A DNA stretch of 64,000 nucleotides, from the NCBI GenBank assembly GCA_965207535.1, contig CBDBMR010000011.1, positions 93,420 to 157,419 on the forward strand, given 5' to 3'. Positions 16,195 to 25,180 of this stretch are shown here, one piece after another (position 1 is the first letter of the stretch; the number at the start of each line of letters is the position of its first letter). A program made the position numbers and the translations under genes. Origin of the DNA: JAJDXO01 sp965207535 (GTDB taxonomy: Bacteria > Pseudomonadota > Alphaproteobacteria > Rhodospirillales > UBA2165). The notes beneath the pieces are model-generated. The model did not search any database. It saw only the letters and a list, made by a program, of their open reading frames with translations, and had not been told where the DNA came from.

Positions 16195-16554
16195 ATGGTC
16201 AGACTGCTTGCGGCAATGATGATCCTCCTGGGCGCGAGCTTGTCGGCCGAGGCCCAGATCAGAGGCACCCAGCCCTTCGGCTACGTTTCGGGCGAGACCT
16301 TCCTGAGCTACCCGCAGGCGCGCCGCGAGGACTACATTGCCGGGCTGGCGGATCAGTTGGTGTCCCTCTATCAGGCCCAATTGGTCGATGGCTTCCGTTG
16401 GTTCGAGAACTGCGTGCGGCGCCGGAACCCCGCCGACTTGTCGCGGATGCTGGCCGATTTCCTGAACGAGAACGACGCCCGCAAGCCCGAGCCCGCCTCG
16501 AACAATTTTATTTGGGCGGCCGCAAAGGGGTGCACTCCGCCGGCGCGGCGCTAA
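16195..16554 (+). CDS. small secreted protein, unknown
   Basis: A 119-aa protein with a signal peptide (MMILLGASLSAEAQ, cleavage near residue 20). The mature part has two Cys (FENCVRRR and AAKGC) likely forming a disulfide, and is otherwise helical. It vaguely recalls small periplasmic Rap1a/Tai-type immunity proteins in its GYVSGETFL...C...C layout, but I cannot assign it. The ATG lies 8 nt after the sulfatase stop, so the two are probably co-transcribed. Confidence 0.6.
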   Translation: MVRLLAAMMILLGASLSAEAQIRGTQPFGYVSGETFLSYPQARREDYIAGLADQLVSLYQAQLVDGFRWFENCVRRRNPADLSRMLADFLNENDARKPEPASNNFIWAAAKGCTPPARR

Positions 16555-16630
16555 AAGCCGAACGGCATGACGGCTGCTTGCCCCACGGGCGTAATACGTA
16601 TTATGATTCAATTGCTTAAGAGAGGCTGAC

Positions 16631-17242
16631 GTGTCCGAAAACCGGCCAAGACGGATCGTGGTAGGCATGACCGGCGCCAGCGGGGCGATCATCGGCGTCC
16701 GGCTGCTGGAGGCGCTCGCCCGCTCCGAGGTGGAAATCCACCTGGTGGTCAGCAAATGGGCCCAGCAGACGCTTGAGCACGAAACCGGCCAGACGGTCGC
16801 CGATCTCCGGGACCTGGCCGACGTCTATCACGGCCCCGGCGACATGGGCGCCAAGGTCTCGTCGGGCTCCTTCGTCACCGACGGCATGATCGTCGCCCCC
16901 TGCTCGGCCCGCTCGGTCGCGGCCATCGCCAACGGGTTCGGCGAACACCTCGTCCACCGGGCCGCGGACGTGATCCTCAAGGAGCGCCGGAAACTGGTCC
17001 TGATGGTGCGCGAGTCGCCGTTCAACGAGATCCACCTGGAAAACATGCTCAAACTGGCGCGCATGGGGGTCTGCATCCTGCCGCCCGTTCCGGCGTTCTA
17101 TAACCACCCCGAAACGCTGGACGATATGGTCGAGCATTTCGTCGCCCGCGCTCTCGACCAGATCGGCGTGCCGGCCGAGTTCGCCAAGCGCTGGGACGGC
17201 GACATGCGCAACCGGAACCCGAAGGTTGAACAGATCAAGTAG
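16631..17242 (+). CDS. ubiX: UbiX-family flavin prenyltransferase
   Basis: Makes prenylated FMN for UbiD-type decarboxylases, from FMN and dimethylallyl phosphate. The 203-aa protein has the GMTGASGAIIGVRLLEAL flavin loop, VVSKWA, VAPCSARSVAAIANG and LVLMVRESPFNEIHLENM, all standard. It starts with GTG at 16631. No ubiD is in the window. Given the aromatic-metabolism genes around it, it could serve a dedicated decarboxylase rather than ubiquinone synthesis. Confidence 0.9.
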   Translation: MSENRPRRIVVGMTGASGAIIGVRLLEALARSEVEIHLVVSKWAQQTLEHETGQTVADLRDLADVYHGPGDMGAKVSSGSFVTDGMIVAPCSARSVAAIANGFGEHLVHRAADVILKERRKLVLMVRESPFNEIHLENMLKLARMGVCILPPVPAFYNHPETLDDMVEHFVARALDQIGVPAEFAKRWDGDMRNRNPKVEQIK

Positions 17243-17342
17243 CGGCTCTTAGCGTTCCCGTGGTCGTTCCCACTGCCGTCCCCATTGCCGCCAAGGCGCT
17301 TTGGGTTTACGCTTCATGTTCCCTCATCGAGGAGGTGCGCGA

Positions 17343-17702
17343 ATGTCCACCGCCCGACTATGGAGCATCGCCGGTGTCGCCCTCGCCGCCGGGCTTGTCG
17401 CCGGCAACGGGCTCGGCCCGCTCGGCAACGATCCCCACGATACCTATGTCGACTGCCTCATAAACAGCTACGAGGTTAGTCAACTCAACGGCGGCCAGAT
17501 GATCATGGAGGCGTACGCCAAGTGCCGAATGGCCGAGACCGGGTACTCGGCTTATCTCAACAACCAGGACATCACCGGGCCGCGTCTCCTGGAGGTCGTC
17601 GCCCGGGTAAATGAAGCGGCTTTCGCCCGTTACCGCGGTCTCGAACTGCACGAAACCAGGGGATGCTTCGACCGGGCCCGCGCGGGCCTGCCGGTGTCGT
17701 AA
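17343..17702 (+). CDS. hypothetical exported protein, 119 aa
   Basis: A short N-terminal hydrophobic stretch (IAGVALAAGLVAG) acts as a signal peptide or anchor. The rest contains three Cys (YVDCLIN, YAKCRMA and TRGCFDRA) and is helical. Family not recognised. GAGGAGG lies 8 nt before the ATG at 17343, a strong start. It is followed 21 nt later by a small membrane-protein gene and may form a unit with it. Confidence 0.55.
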   Translation: MSTARLWSIAGVALAAGLVAGNGLGPLGNDPHDTYVDCLINSYEVSQLNGGQMIMEAYAKCRMAETGYSAYLNNQDITGPRLLEVVARVNEAAFARYRGLELHETRGCFDRARAGLPVS

Positions 17703-17723
17703 GCCGGCCGGGGAAACCAAGCC

Positions 17724-17999
17724 GTGCGCGGGAAAACTGCCGGATTGGGCCTCAGATTCCTGGCGACTTTCTGCTATGTCACCGGGACGATGGGGATCAT
17801 TCTTCTGGTGGTCGAAGTCGCCAAGGGCATTCAAATCCACCCCTATATCCGAGATCCCCTGATTTCCTACGGCGGCGCTATCGAGGTCGGCGCCCTGACC
17901 GTTCTGGCGTTCCTGGCCGCCCGGCTGATCGACCGGGCCTCCAAGAAAATCTATCCGCCATTGGACCGTGGCCGCGGCTGGGGTGAGTTGGTGGAGTAG
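17724..17999 (+). CDS. small two-helix membrane protein
   Basis: A 91-aa protein with two predicted membrane helices, about residues 10-34 (FLATFCYVTGTMGIILLVVEV) and 48-68 (YGGAIEVGALTVLAFLAARL), and a basic loop after them. It starts with GTG. Not recognised. Confidence 0.55.
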   Translation: MRGKTAGLGLRFLATFCYVTGTMGIILLVVEVAKGIQIHPYIRDPLISYGGAIEVGALTVLAFLAARLIDRASKKIYPPLDRGRGWGELVE

Positions 18000-18076
18000 G
18001 TTCCGGCCCCTATTGATCCGACACCCGGGCGCACCAAGCTGAAACGCCCCAAAATGACCCCCGGAATTGCCGAGGA

Positions 18077-19015
18077 CTACTCCGCGGCGGCCTTCGCCCC
18101 TGCGAGGCCCGGCATGTCGAAGCCGCGAGCCAAAAGGGCTTCGACGGTCTTCGACGCTTTTTCCGCATCCAACGGCATAAGCGGCGGGCGGGTGAGAGCC
18201 CAGCCGGGATCGCCGGCGAAATGGGCCACGCAGGCCTTGAGCGCCGGGATCGCCGCATATTCGACAAAGATGGCGCGCACCGCGTCCAGATCGGCCTGAC
18301 GGTCTTCGGCGTCATCGTCCCGCCAGCGTTCGTACAGTTCGTAGATCGCCGCCGGATTGACGTTTGCGGTCGCCGAAATACATCCGGAGCCGCCGTTTCG
18401 CATGTTGGCGAGCAGGAAGGATTCGGAGCCGACGAAAATGCGGAAATCGTCGAACTTCGCATCGAGCATGGCCTTGGTGTTGTCCCATTCGCCGGACGAA
18501 TCCTTGATGCCGACGACGGTCTCGGGATAGGCCTTCAATAGCCGCTCGATAAGGCCGAGGCTGATGGGCGTCTGGGACATGGGGGGAATATGGTAGAGGT
18601 AAATTTTGAGGCCGGCGGACCCGACCTGCTGGATGACCGCGTCGTAAGCGGCGTATAGGCCGTCGTCGCTGACGTTCTTGTAGTAGAATGGCGGCAGCAT
18701 CAGGACACCGCCGCAGCCCAACGCCGCCGCCTTGGCGGATAACGTCACGGTATCCGAAATGGCGCAGGTCCCGGTCCCCGGCATCATGGAGGCGGCGGGA
18801 ATCCCGGCGGCAACCAGTCTGTCGAGGATCTCGACCTTCTCAGCCGTGGACAGGGAGTTGCCCTCGCTGGTGGTGCCGAACGGCGCGAGATTGCAGTTGC
18901 GTTCGAGCAGCCACTTGCCGTGGCCGATCAGCCGGTCCACGTCAGGCGACAGGTCTTCGCCAAACGGCGTCAAGACCGGCGACAGCAGTCCGGAAAAGCG
19001 CTCAACCCGTGCCAT
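18077..19015 (-). CDS. dihydrodipicolinate synthase (DapA)-family lyase
   Basis: A 312-aa class I aldolase/lyase. The Schiff-base lysine is K171 in VVGIKDSSG and the proton-relay tyrosine is Y141 in KIYLYHIP. GTTSEG near residue 50 matches the GTTGE carboxylate-binding loop. The sequence between is diverged from true DapA, so it is more likely a catabolic family member (N-acetylneuraminate lyase-like or 2-keto-acid aldolase) than a lysine-biosynthesis enzyme. ATG at 19015 has GGAGGGAG upstream; a GTG at 19018 is the alternative. Confidence 0.85.
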   Translation of the reverse strand: MARVERFSGLLSPVLTPFGEDLSPDVDRLIGHGKWLLERNCNLAPFGTTSEGNSLSTAEKVEILDRLVAAGIPAASMMPGTGTCAISDTVTLSAKAAALGCGGVLMLPPFYYKNVSDDGLYAAYDAVIQQVGSAGLKIYLYHIPPMSQTPISLGLIERLLKAYPETVVGIKDSSGEWDNTKAMLDAKFDDFRIFVGSESFLLANMRNGGSGCISATANVNPAAIYELYERWRDDDAEDRQADLDAVRAIFVEYAAIPALKACVAHFAGDPGWALTRPPLMPLDAEKASKTVEALLARGFDMPGLAGAKAAAE

Positions 19016-19191
19016 CACGCTCCCTCCTTGAAAACAAACACCCGAAATCCGGCGCGACTATAGCAGACCAGTTCCGTGGGTCGATGCCCAGGCCATGATC
19101 AGGCCATGATGTTGCCTCGGCACGGGCTCTTTTCTTGTCTAATGGCCGGCGAGCAGACACACTTCGCATTCCGATCGGGGGCGTTTGACCC

Positions 19192-20016
19192 ATGACCGCA
19201 CCAAAACTCATTGCGCCGCCCGGCGCGTGCGACACCCATATGCACGTCTATGAGCCGGGCTACGGCATGGCGCCGACCGCGCTGCTGCCGCCGCCGGACG
19301 GCAGGCTCGAGGACTATCGCCGCGTCCAGGAGCGGCTCGGCCTCGAACGGGTCGTTGTCGTCCAGCCGACAACCTATGGCAATGACAACCGTTGCACACT
19401 GGAAGCAATCGCAGCCCTTGGCGACGGCGCCCGCGGCGTGGCGGTGGTCGGTACGGGGGCCGGGGATGAGGTCTATGAGGACCTGACGGCACGGGGTATT
19501 CGGGGCATCCGGTTCCATATGCTGCCCGGCGGGGCGCTGCCATGGGAGGATTTGGACGTTCTCGCCGATCGCGCCACGGCTCACGGCTGGCATATCCAAT
19601 TACAGCTCGACGGCCGGCTCCTGCCGGATTTCGCAGCCCAGATCAGAGGCTGGCCCGGAGAGCTGGTGATGGATCACACGGGCAAGTTCCTGGATCCCGT
19701 GTCACCGGACCACGCGGCGTTCGAATGTCTCAAGGAGCTCGTCGCCGGCGGCGCCTGGATCAAGCTTTCGGCCCCGTACGAGACCTCGAAGGCCGGCCCG
19801 CCCCGTTTCGATGATGTCGCGGCACTGGCCCGGGAACTCGTTCGGGAATCGCCGGACCATATGCTGTGGGCATCCAACTGGCCCCATCCGGGACAGGACC
19901 CGAGGCCCGACGACGCCATGCTGTTGGACACCCTGCTGCATTGGGCCGACGATGAAGCGACCCGCAACAAGATCCTGGTGGAGAATCCAGCGCGGCTATA
20001 CGGATTTAACGATTGA
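19192..20016 (+). CDS. amidohydrolase-family TIM-barrel hydrolase (LigI-like)
   Basis: A 274-aa protein of the amidohydrolase 2 group. The HxH-type metal motif is CDTHMHVYEP near the N-terminus. Further candidates are FHMLPGG, MDHTGKF and the C-terminal WASNWPHP. This resembles 2-pyrone-4,6-dicarboxylate lactonase and related lactonases in aromatic degradation, which act without or with one metal. It is followed by an ABM monooxygenase gene 21 nt downstream and diverges from the DapA-like gene, so the three may act in one catabolic route. Confidence 0.83.
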   Translation: MTAPKLIAPPGACDTHMHVYEPGYGMAPTALLPPPDGRLEDYRRVQERLGLERVVVVQPTTYGNDNRCTLEAIAALGDGARGVAVVGTGAGDEVYEDLTARGIRGIRFHMLPGGALPWEDLDVLADRATAHGWHIQLQLDGRLLPDFAAQIRGWPGELVMDHTGKFLDPVSPDHAAFECLKELVAGGAWIKLSAPYETSKAGPPRFDDVAALARELVRESPDHMLWASNWPHPGQDPRPDDAMLLDTLLHWADDEATRNKILVENPARLYGFND

Positions 20017-20037
20017 TGCAGAACGAGGGACATTGAA

Positions 20038-20376
20038 ATGTACGCGGTTATTTTCGAGGTCGAGCCAACCGAGGACGGCCGAGGGAAGTATCTGAAGATT
20101 GCCGGTGAGCTTCGGAACGACCTCGAGAAGACGGACGGCTTCATCTCCATTGAGCGTTTCCAGAGCTTGAGCAATGAAAAGAAGATATTGTCGCTGTCCT
20201 TCTGGCGGGATGAAGAAAGTCTTATTGCCTGGCGGGAACAGTCCGATCATATCGCCGCGCAACGCCTGGGACGGGAACAGCTTTTCGAAGATTACCGGAT
20301 TCGTATCGCCGAGGTCGTCAGGGATTACGGCATGACGGACCGGTCCGAAGCGCCGCAGCGTGGCCTGTTCGAGTAG
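20038..20376 (+). CDS. antibiotic biosynthesis monooxygenase (ABM) domain protein
   Basis: A 112-aa dimeric alpha+beta-barrel protein. The pattern YAVIFEVEPT, FISIERFQS, LSLSFWRDEESLIAWR and HIAAQRLGR is typical of ABM/YgiN-type cofactor-independent monooxygenases. It likely oxidises a small phenolic or binds heme-like ligands. It probably forms an operon with the amidohydrolase gene before it. Confidence 0.82.
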   Translation: MYAVIFEVEPTEDGRGKYLKIAGELRNDLEKTDGFISIERFQSLSNEKKILSLSFWRDEESLIAWREQSDHIAAQRLGREQLFEDYRIRIAEVVRDYGMTDRSEAPQRGLFE

Positions 20377-20725
20377 CCATTGAACGGCATCGACCAGAAT
20401 AGTCCGGTAGCCGCAACGGAGAAAACGCCGGAAAACCAATAACGGCGGTATGGCCGAGACCGCATACACATCAACAACCGATGAGGCGGACCCCGGCGAG
20501 CCATGCACAGAGCCGATCTAGGGCGCAGGTCTAAAATGCGCCAATGGCCGTCGAGATAGCTTTCTTTCCCGAATGCGTGCGCTATATTACCCGGATTGAG
20601 ACAACGGCAGAACACCCTGTGGGGGGACCGACCGCCTCCGCGTTAGTGGCTGGACAGCATTGGGCTGGCAGCACCGAATAGCGTCATAATTCCGTAACCC
20701 GCCGCAAAATGGCGAGGAAGTCTCA
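20377..20725. other. gap between ABM gene and nadA
   Basis: About 350 nt. I see no tRNA, terminator, riboswitch fold or convincing gene. Short frames on the minus strand (to about 20615) lack a ribosome-binding site and any domain. The nadA promoter must lie here. Confidence 0.5.
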
Positions 20726-21778
20726 ATGGGCATAATCGCGCCAAACGAAGAATCTACCTATCGCAGGATGCACGAGGTCTTGAAGAACCTCATCCCGGAT
20801 TTTGAAATCCAGGAGAAGGCGAAACTCGCCTACAGAATCAACCGTCTCAAAAAAGAGAAAAACGCGGTCATTCTGGGCCACAACTACATGGAAGCGGCGC
20901 TCTATCACTCGGTCCCGGATTTTACCGGCGACTCGCTTGCGCTTTGCCAACAGGCCGCCACGACCGACGCCGACATCATCGTATTTTGCGGCGTCCGCTT
21001 CATGGCCGAATCCGCGAAAATCCTGAATCCGGCGAAAACGGTCCTGCTGCCGGCGGTGAAGGCCGGATGCTCCCTGGCCGCGGCCATTACGGCGGACGAT
21101 GTCCGTGCGCTGAAAAAGCGCTTTCCCGGCGTACCGGTGGTGACCTACATCAACTCCTACGCCGACGTGAAGGCGGAGACCGATGTCTGCTGTACATCCG
21201 CAAACGCCGTCAAGGTCATTGAATCCCTCGAAACCGACACCGTCATCTTTCTTCCCGACGAGTTCATGGCCGGCAACATTGCCGCCGAACTCGGCTGGTC
21301 GACCTACTTTCCTCAAGATGATCCGGAGAGGACCAGGCCGCCGGCGAACCTCGAGAACACCATCATCTCCTGGCATGGCTCGTGCGAGGTCCACGAACTT
21401 TTCACACCGGAGGACGTCACCTCGGTCCGCAAGCAGTTTCCGAATGTCGCCGTCCTCGCTCACCCGGAGTGCAAACCGGAGGTGGTCCGGGAATCCGATT
21501 TCGTCGGCTCCACAAAGGGCATCATCGACTACGTGGGCGCCAACGATGCGCCGGAATTCCTGCTGCTGACCGAATGCGCCATGGGCGACAACATCATCGC
21601 CGGTCACCCGGACAAGAATATTCTGCGCCTGTGCAGCCATCGATGCCCGCACATGGCCGAGATTACGCTCGAGGATACGCTCGATGCGCTCGAGAACACG
21701 CGCTACGAGATCACGGTGCCCGAAGACATCAGGCTCCGCGCGTTGGGCTCGATCGAACGAATGCTGGAGATCGTCTAG
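20726..21778 (+). CDS. nadA: quinolinate synthase
   Basis: Condenses iminoaspartate with dihydroxyacetone phosphate to quinolinate in NAD synthesis, using a [4Fe-4S] cluster. The 350-aa protein has AVILGHNYME, VFCGVRFMAESAKIL, CCTSANAV, AHPECKPEV and LLTECAMGDNI, which include the cluster Cys residues, and LCSHRCPHM. The start has GAGGAAG upstream. No nadB or nadC is nearby. Its TAG stop overlaps the stop of the convergent downstream gene in a shared CTAG. Confidence 0.93.
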   Translation: MGIIAPNEESTYRRMHEVLKNLIPDFEIQEKAKLAYRINRLKKEKNAVILGHNYMEAALYHSVPDFTGDSLALCQQAATTDADIIVFCGVRFMAESAKILNPAKTVLLPAVKAGCSLAAAITADDVRALKKRFPGVPVVTYINSYADVKAETDVCCTSANAVKVIESLETDTVIFLPDEFMAGNIAAELGWSTYFPQDDPERTRPPANLENTIISWHGSCEVHELFTPEDVTSVRKQFPNVAVLAHPECKPEVVRESDFVGSTKGIIDYVGANDAPEFLLLTECAMGDNIIAGHPDKNILRLCSHRCPHMAEITLEDTLDALENTRYEITVPEDIRLRALGSIERMLEIV

Positions 21779-22842
21779 AGCTTCACCCGCCCGGCGATTT
21801 CCGGCGAATCTTCCGCGTATCGGAACGCCCTGAACACCCAGTTAACGATGTCGTCATCTATCCCGGGGCCCCGGTGCGGGTTGATGAACTCCCACACCAG
21901 TTCACCGTCGGGCGTGACCTCGAACAGCCGGCCATTCAGCCCTTCGCAGATCAGCGTATTGCCGGTCCACAACCGTTCCTGGCCGCTGATGTGGTGGGAA
22001 TAGAAATGGGTCCGCGGCTGGGCACGGTACTGCCAGACGATTTCGTTGGTCTTGGGATCGATCTCGAGAATCAGTGAGTGGGGATGCGCCTCGTAACTGT
22101 TCATGCCGTTGGCGAAGACGATGACGTTCCCGTTCGGCAGCAACTGAGGGTCGTGCTGGCCGCCCAAAATCATGTCGGTGAATTCCCAGCGGAACTTTTT
22201 CGTCTGCCGGTCGATAATCGCGATGGTGTTGATCTGCCGCAGACTGATCAGCACATCGCCGTTCTCCAGCGGGAACGTCGTATTGCACCACGCGAATACG
22301 CGCCGCGGCGCCAAGGGATGAATGGGATATTTTTCGATGTCCATTTCGTAGGTATGCCACTCCCAGACGGTGTTGCCGTCGGGGTCCACTTCACGCACAT
22401 AGTCGCCGAAAATTCCGCCCGGGGGCTCCGTGCCCGGACGCCCGCCCTGAACCCGCTTCTGTGCGTCTTCGGGCATCACGTCCCAGCCGGCATAGACAAT
22501 ATTGCCGTTGGCCAGTTTTCGCGCGTCATGGTGCTGCCAGCCATCGATGAATTCCGTCAGGACGTTTCCGTCCCAATCCACCTCCCGCAGGATTCCGCCT
22601 TGGGCGCCGCCCTTGAACGGCGGCACATCGTCGCCGTCCCACTGGGCGGCGTAGAAAAGATTGCCGTTGGGCAGCAGCCGCGAGTATCCGCCCGGCGTGC
22701 CCGGTAGATCCCACTCGTGAACCGGCTCGCCGTCCATGTTCAACAGATAGGTCTTTTGCGTCCAAAGCGGCGAATAGAGGGTGAAGCCAGGCGTCGCCTT
22801 GCCGTCATCCTTGTAGGTCAGGCCGGTTTGCAGAATTCTCAT
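21775..22842 (-). CDS. arylsulfotransferase (ASST)-fold beta-propeller protein
   Basis: A 355-aa protein of the same fold as the 9945-11198 product, with blades such as LLPNGNLFYAAQWDGDD, HHDARKLANGNIVYAGWDV, FPLENGDVLISLRQ and QLLPNGNVIVFANG. His residues occur in the HHDAR, GGQHDPQ and THFYSHHISG stretches, where active-site His residues of arylsulfate sulfotransferases are found. No signal peptide. It is transcribed after a GMC oxidoreductase 27 nt upstream and is probably in its operon. Sulfotransfer is not established for this cytoplasmic clade. Confidence 0.77.
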   Translation of the reverse strand: MRILQTGLTYKDDGKATPGFTLYSPLWTQKTYLLNMDGEPVHEWDLPGTPGGYSRLLPNGNLFYAAQWDGDDVPPFKGGAQGGILREVDWDGNVLTEFIDGWQHHDARKLANGNIVYAGWDVMPEDAQKRVQGGRPGTEPPGGIFGDYVREVDPDGNTVWEWHTYEMDIEKYPIHPLAPRRVFAWCNTTFPLENGDVLISLRQINTIAIIDRQTKKFRWEFTDMILGGQHDPQLLPNGNVIVFANGMNSYEAHPHSLILEIDPKTNEIVWQYRAQPRTHFYSHHISGQERLWTGNTLICEGLNGRLFEVTPDGELVWEFINPHRGPGIDDDIVNWVFRAFRYAEDSPEIAGRVKL

Positions 22843-22869
22843 GTGTCTCTCCCTGAGGTTTCCGCCGGG

Positions 22870-24513
22870 TTACGCCGCAACGCGTGTTTCGGCGGCGGGC
22901 AAGGCAGGCTTGCCCAAAATCAAATCCGACGCCTTCTCGGCAATCATCAGGACGGCGGCATGGATGTTTCCGCTGATCAGGTCCGGCATGGCGGACGCAT
23001 CGACGACGCGCAGTCCCTGCACACCGCGAACCTTGAGTTCCCCATCCAATACCGACGCCTCATCCGCACCCATCCGGCAGGTGCCGCAGGGGTGGTGAAC
23101 CGTCGTGCAGGCCCTTCGGATATAGGCGTCGAGGCCGCCGTCATCGGTTATGCCGGCGCCGGGAAGCCGCTCCTCGCCGAGAAACGGGCTGACCTGGGCT
23201 TGGGAGAACAATTCCCGCGCCAGCTTGAGCCCCTTCCGGAGGGTGACCATGTCCGTCGGCTTCTCGAAGAAATTCTGATAGAGCCTCGGCAATTGCCTTG
23301 GATCGGAGGACGTCAGCTCGATCCGGCCCCGGCTCTCCGGATGCAACAGCACCGCCCGGGCGCCCGCACGATCCTCGAATGGCGCCTTGATGCCCGGAAA
23401 CCAGGGGTGGGCAAAGCGGTTGGTGAAGGTGAACAGGAACTGAATGTCCGGCGCCGCGAGCGCCGGGTCGGTCCGCAGGAATCCGACGATACCAGTGGGA
23501 AAATCGGTCGCCGGACCGACGCCCGACCATCGGGCCCTGGCAACGCTGACGGCCAACCGATCCCACCGGGATTGCTTCCGGAATGGTCCCGGTGCAGCCC
23601 GGGCATAGTCGACGCCGGCGGAAATATGGTCCTGCAGATTCCGGCCTACCGCCGGGACATCGGCGGCCACCGGAATGTCGTGCCGGCGCAGCTGGTCCGC
23701 CGGGCCGACGCCGGAGAGCATCAGGATATGCGGCGAATTGAGCGCGCCGCCTGACAGAATAACCTCCCGGCTAGCCGTCACTCGCCGGTTCTGTCCGCCG
23801 CGATGATAGCTGACACCGGCGGCGCGGCCGTTTTCGATCACGATGCGATTGACGTGGGCCTCGGTCTGGAGCTTGAGGTTGGGCCGGGTCAGAGCCGGCC
23901 GCAGGAACGCATCCGCCGCGCTCCAGCGCCGTCCGTGATAGATATTCTGCTGCATGCGGCTGACGCCCGCATTGTCGCCGCTGTTATAATCATCAAGTCG
24001 CGCAAGCCCGATTTCCCCGGCGGCCTCCACGACCGGCTCGATCATTGGATCCCGATAGGAACTTCTTCGGATACGCAGCGGGCCCCGGCCGCCCCTGCCG
24101 GCGCTCTCCCCGCCCTCCCAGGTTTCGCTGCGATTGAGATAGGGAAGAACGTCGGCGTACGACCATCCCGTCAGACCGGTCTCAGCCCAGCGGTCATAGT
24201 CTGCGGCGTGACCCCGTACATAGGACATGGCGTTTATCGAGGAGCACCCGCCGACGACCCGGCCGCGAACGCATTCCAGGACACGATCGTCGGTGTGAGG
24301 TTCGGGCTCGGTGTCATAGCCCCAGTCGTGATGCCGTTCGTCGACGAACTTCCTCATCCACACCAGCGGCACCTTGATCCACGGGTCGTCGTCCATGCCG
24401 CCGGCCTCGAGCACCAGAACCCGAATATCGGGATCCTCGGACAGCCGGTTCGCCAGCACACAACCCGCCGATCCCGCGCCGATAATGATGTAGTCGAAAT
24501 CCTGGCCAGCCAA
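22870..24513 (-). CDS. GMC-family FAD oxidoreductase (choline dehydrogenase-like)
   Basis: A 547-aa flavoprotein. It shows the FAD-binding DYIIIGAGSAGCVLANRLSED, RGRVVGGCSSINAM, SGGALNSPHILMLSGVGP and the C-terminal catalytic His region CTTVHHPCGTCRMG. A second FAD contact is DASAMPDLISGNIHAAVLMIAEK. GMC enzymes oxidise alcohols such as choline, polyethylene glycol or long-chain alcohols. The substrate is open. It probably precedes the ASST-like gene in one transcript. Confidence 0.9.
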   Translation of the reverse strand: MAGQDFDYIIIGAGSAGCVLANRLSEDPDIRVLVLEAGGMDDDPWIKVPLVWMRKFVDERHHDWGYDTEPEPHTDDRVLECVRGRVVGGCSSINAMSYVRGHAADYDRWAETGLTGWSYADVLPYLNRSETWEGGESAGRGGRGPLRIRRSSYRDPMIEPVVEAAGEIGLARLDDYNSGDNAGVSRMQQNIYHGRRWSAADAFLRPALTRPNLKLQTEAHVNRIVIENGRAAGVSYHRGGQNRRVTASREVILSGGALNSPHILMLSGVGPADQLRRHDIPVAADVPAVGRNLQDHISAGVDYARAAPGPFRKQSRWDRLAVSVARARWSGVGPATDFPTGIVGFLRTDPALAAPDIQFLFTFTNRFAHPWFPGIKAPFEDRAGARAVLLHPESRGRIELTSSDPRQLPRLYQNFFEKPTDMVTLRKGLKLARELFSQAQVSPFLGEERLPGAGITDDGGLDAYIRRACTTVHHPCGTCRMGADEASVLDGELKVRGVQGLRVVDASAMPDLISGNIHAAVLMIAEKASDLILGKPALPAAETRVAA

Positions 24514-24591
24514 ACGTACGCGCTCCCCTCTGCGGGGATTATGGCAGGCCAGTCTCTGAGGTAAATCCCCGTAACTCGATGCCGGGGAAAA

Positions 24592-24667
24592 TGGTGGGTG
24601 CTATAGGACTCGAACCTATGACCCGCTGCTTAAAAGGCAGCTGCTCTACCACCTGAGCTAAGCACCC
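24592..24667 (-). tRNA. tRNA-Lys (UUU)
   Basis: The minus strand folds into a 76-nt cloverleaf. The acceptor stem is GGGTGCT/AGCACCC, the D arm begins TAGCTC, the anticodon loop is CTTTTAA with anticodon TTT, the T arm is ATAGG-TTCGAGT-CCTAT, and the 3' CCA is encoded. All stems pair. No integrase is adjacent. Confidence 0.95.
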
Positions 24668-24728
24668 AACGCCCGGGTTTCTAGGCGTTTTGCCCCTATT
24701 GGGCAAGCCCGGAGATCGGGGCCTGCAT

Positions 24729-25124
24729 CTACGATACTTCGGCCAGACGCTGCTGGATTTCCTCCAGGTTCGGAACGTCGGTGTAGTCCTCGCTGAGACC
24801 GCCGGTCCCGGCCGGGCTCTTGCAGGTAAAGAAGCGGCACGGTCCCTCGAGTATCCGTATCCCATGGACCACATTGCGCGGAATGTAGACCAAGTCCCCG
24901 GGATCGAGCGTATGGACTTCGTCCCCAAGCACATGCGCAAGCCGGCCCTCGAGCATGTAGATCCACTGTTCATCGTTCGGATGATAATGCGGCGGCGGGG
25001 TCTCACCTTCCTCGTATGTCACGATGCCAACCTTGATGAGTTCGCCGCCAAACTGCTTCATCATGACCTTCGGATTAACGACGTCGGGCGTCGCCTCCAT
25101 TTCATCGGCTTTGTAGACCGGCAT
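24729..25124 (-). CDS. cupin domain protein
   Basis: A 131-aa single cupin. Metal ligands are in PPPHYHPNDEQWIYMLEG and the later VYIPRNVVHGIRI. It starts at 25124 (MPVYKADEM) with GAGGAG upstream, not at the longer 25178. It is the last gene of the leftward catabolic operon. Many such cupins are isomerases or dioxygenases of small metabolites; the substrate is unknown. Confidence 0.8.
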   Translation of the reverse strand: MPVYKADEMEATPDVVNPKVMMKQFGGELIKVGIVTYEEGETPPPHYHPNDEQWIYMLEGRLAHVLGDEVHTLDPGDLVYIPRNVVHGIRILEGPCRFFTCKSPAGTGGLSEDYTDVPNLEEIQQRLAEVS

Positions 25125-25180
25125 AGCCGTCTCCTCTGCAATCGTTCTGCTTTCAACCTCACAGTCATATCGAAGCAAAC

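Noticed and set aside
20325..20615. Minus-strand frame in the gap before nadA
   Set aside because: Product is Arg/Cys-rich with no domain and no ribosome-binding site.
24592..24667. tRNA-Lys as an integration site for an island
   Set aside because: No direct repeat of the tRNA end and no integrase adjacent; the integrase at 11954 is 12 kb away with its own sites.
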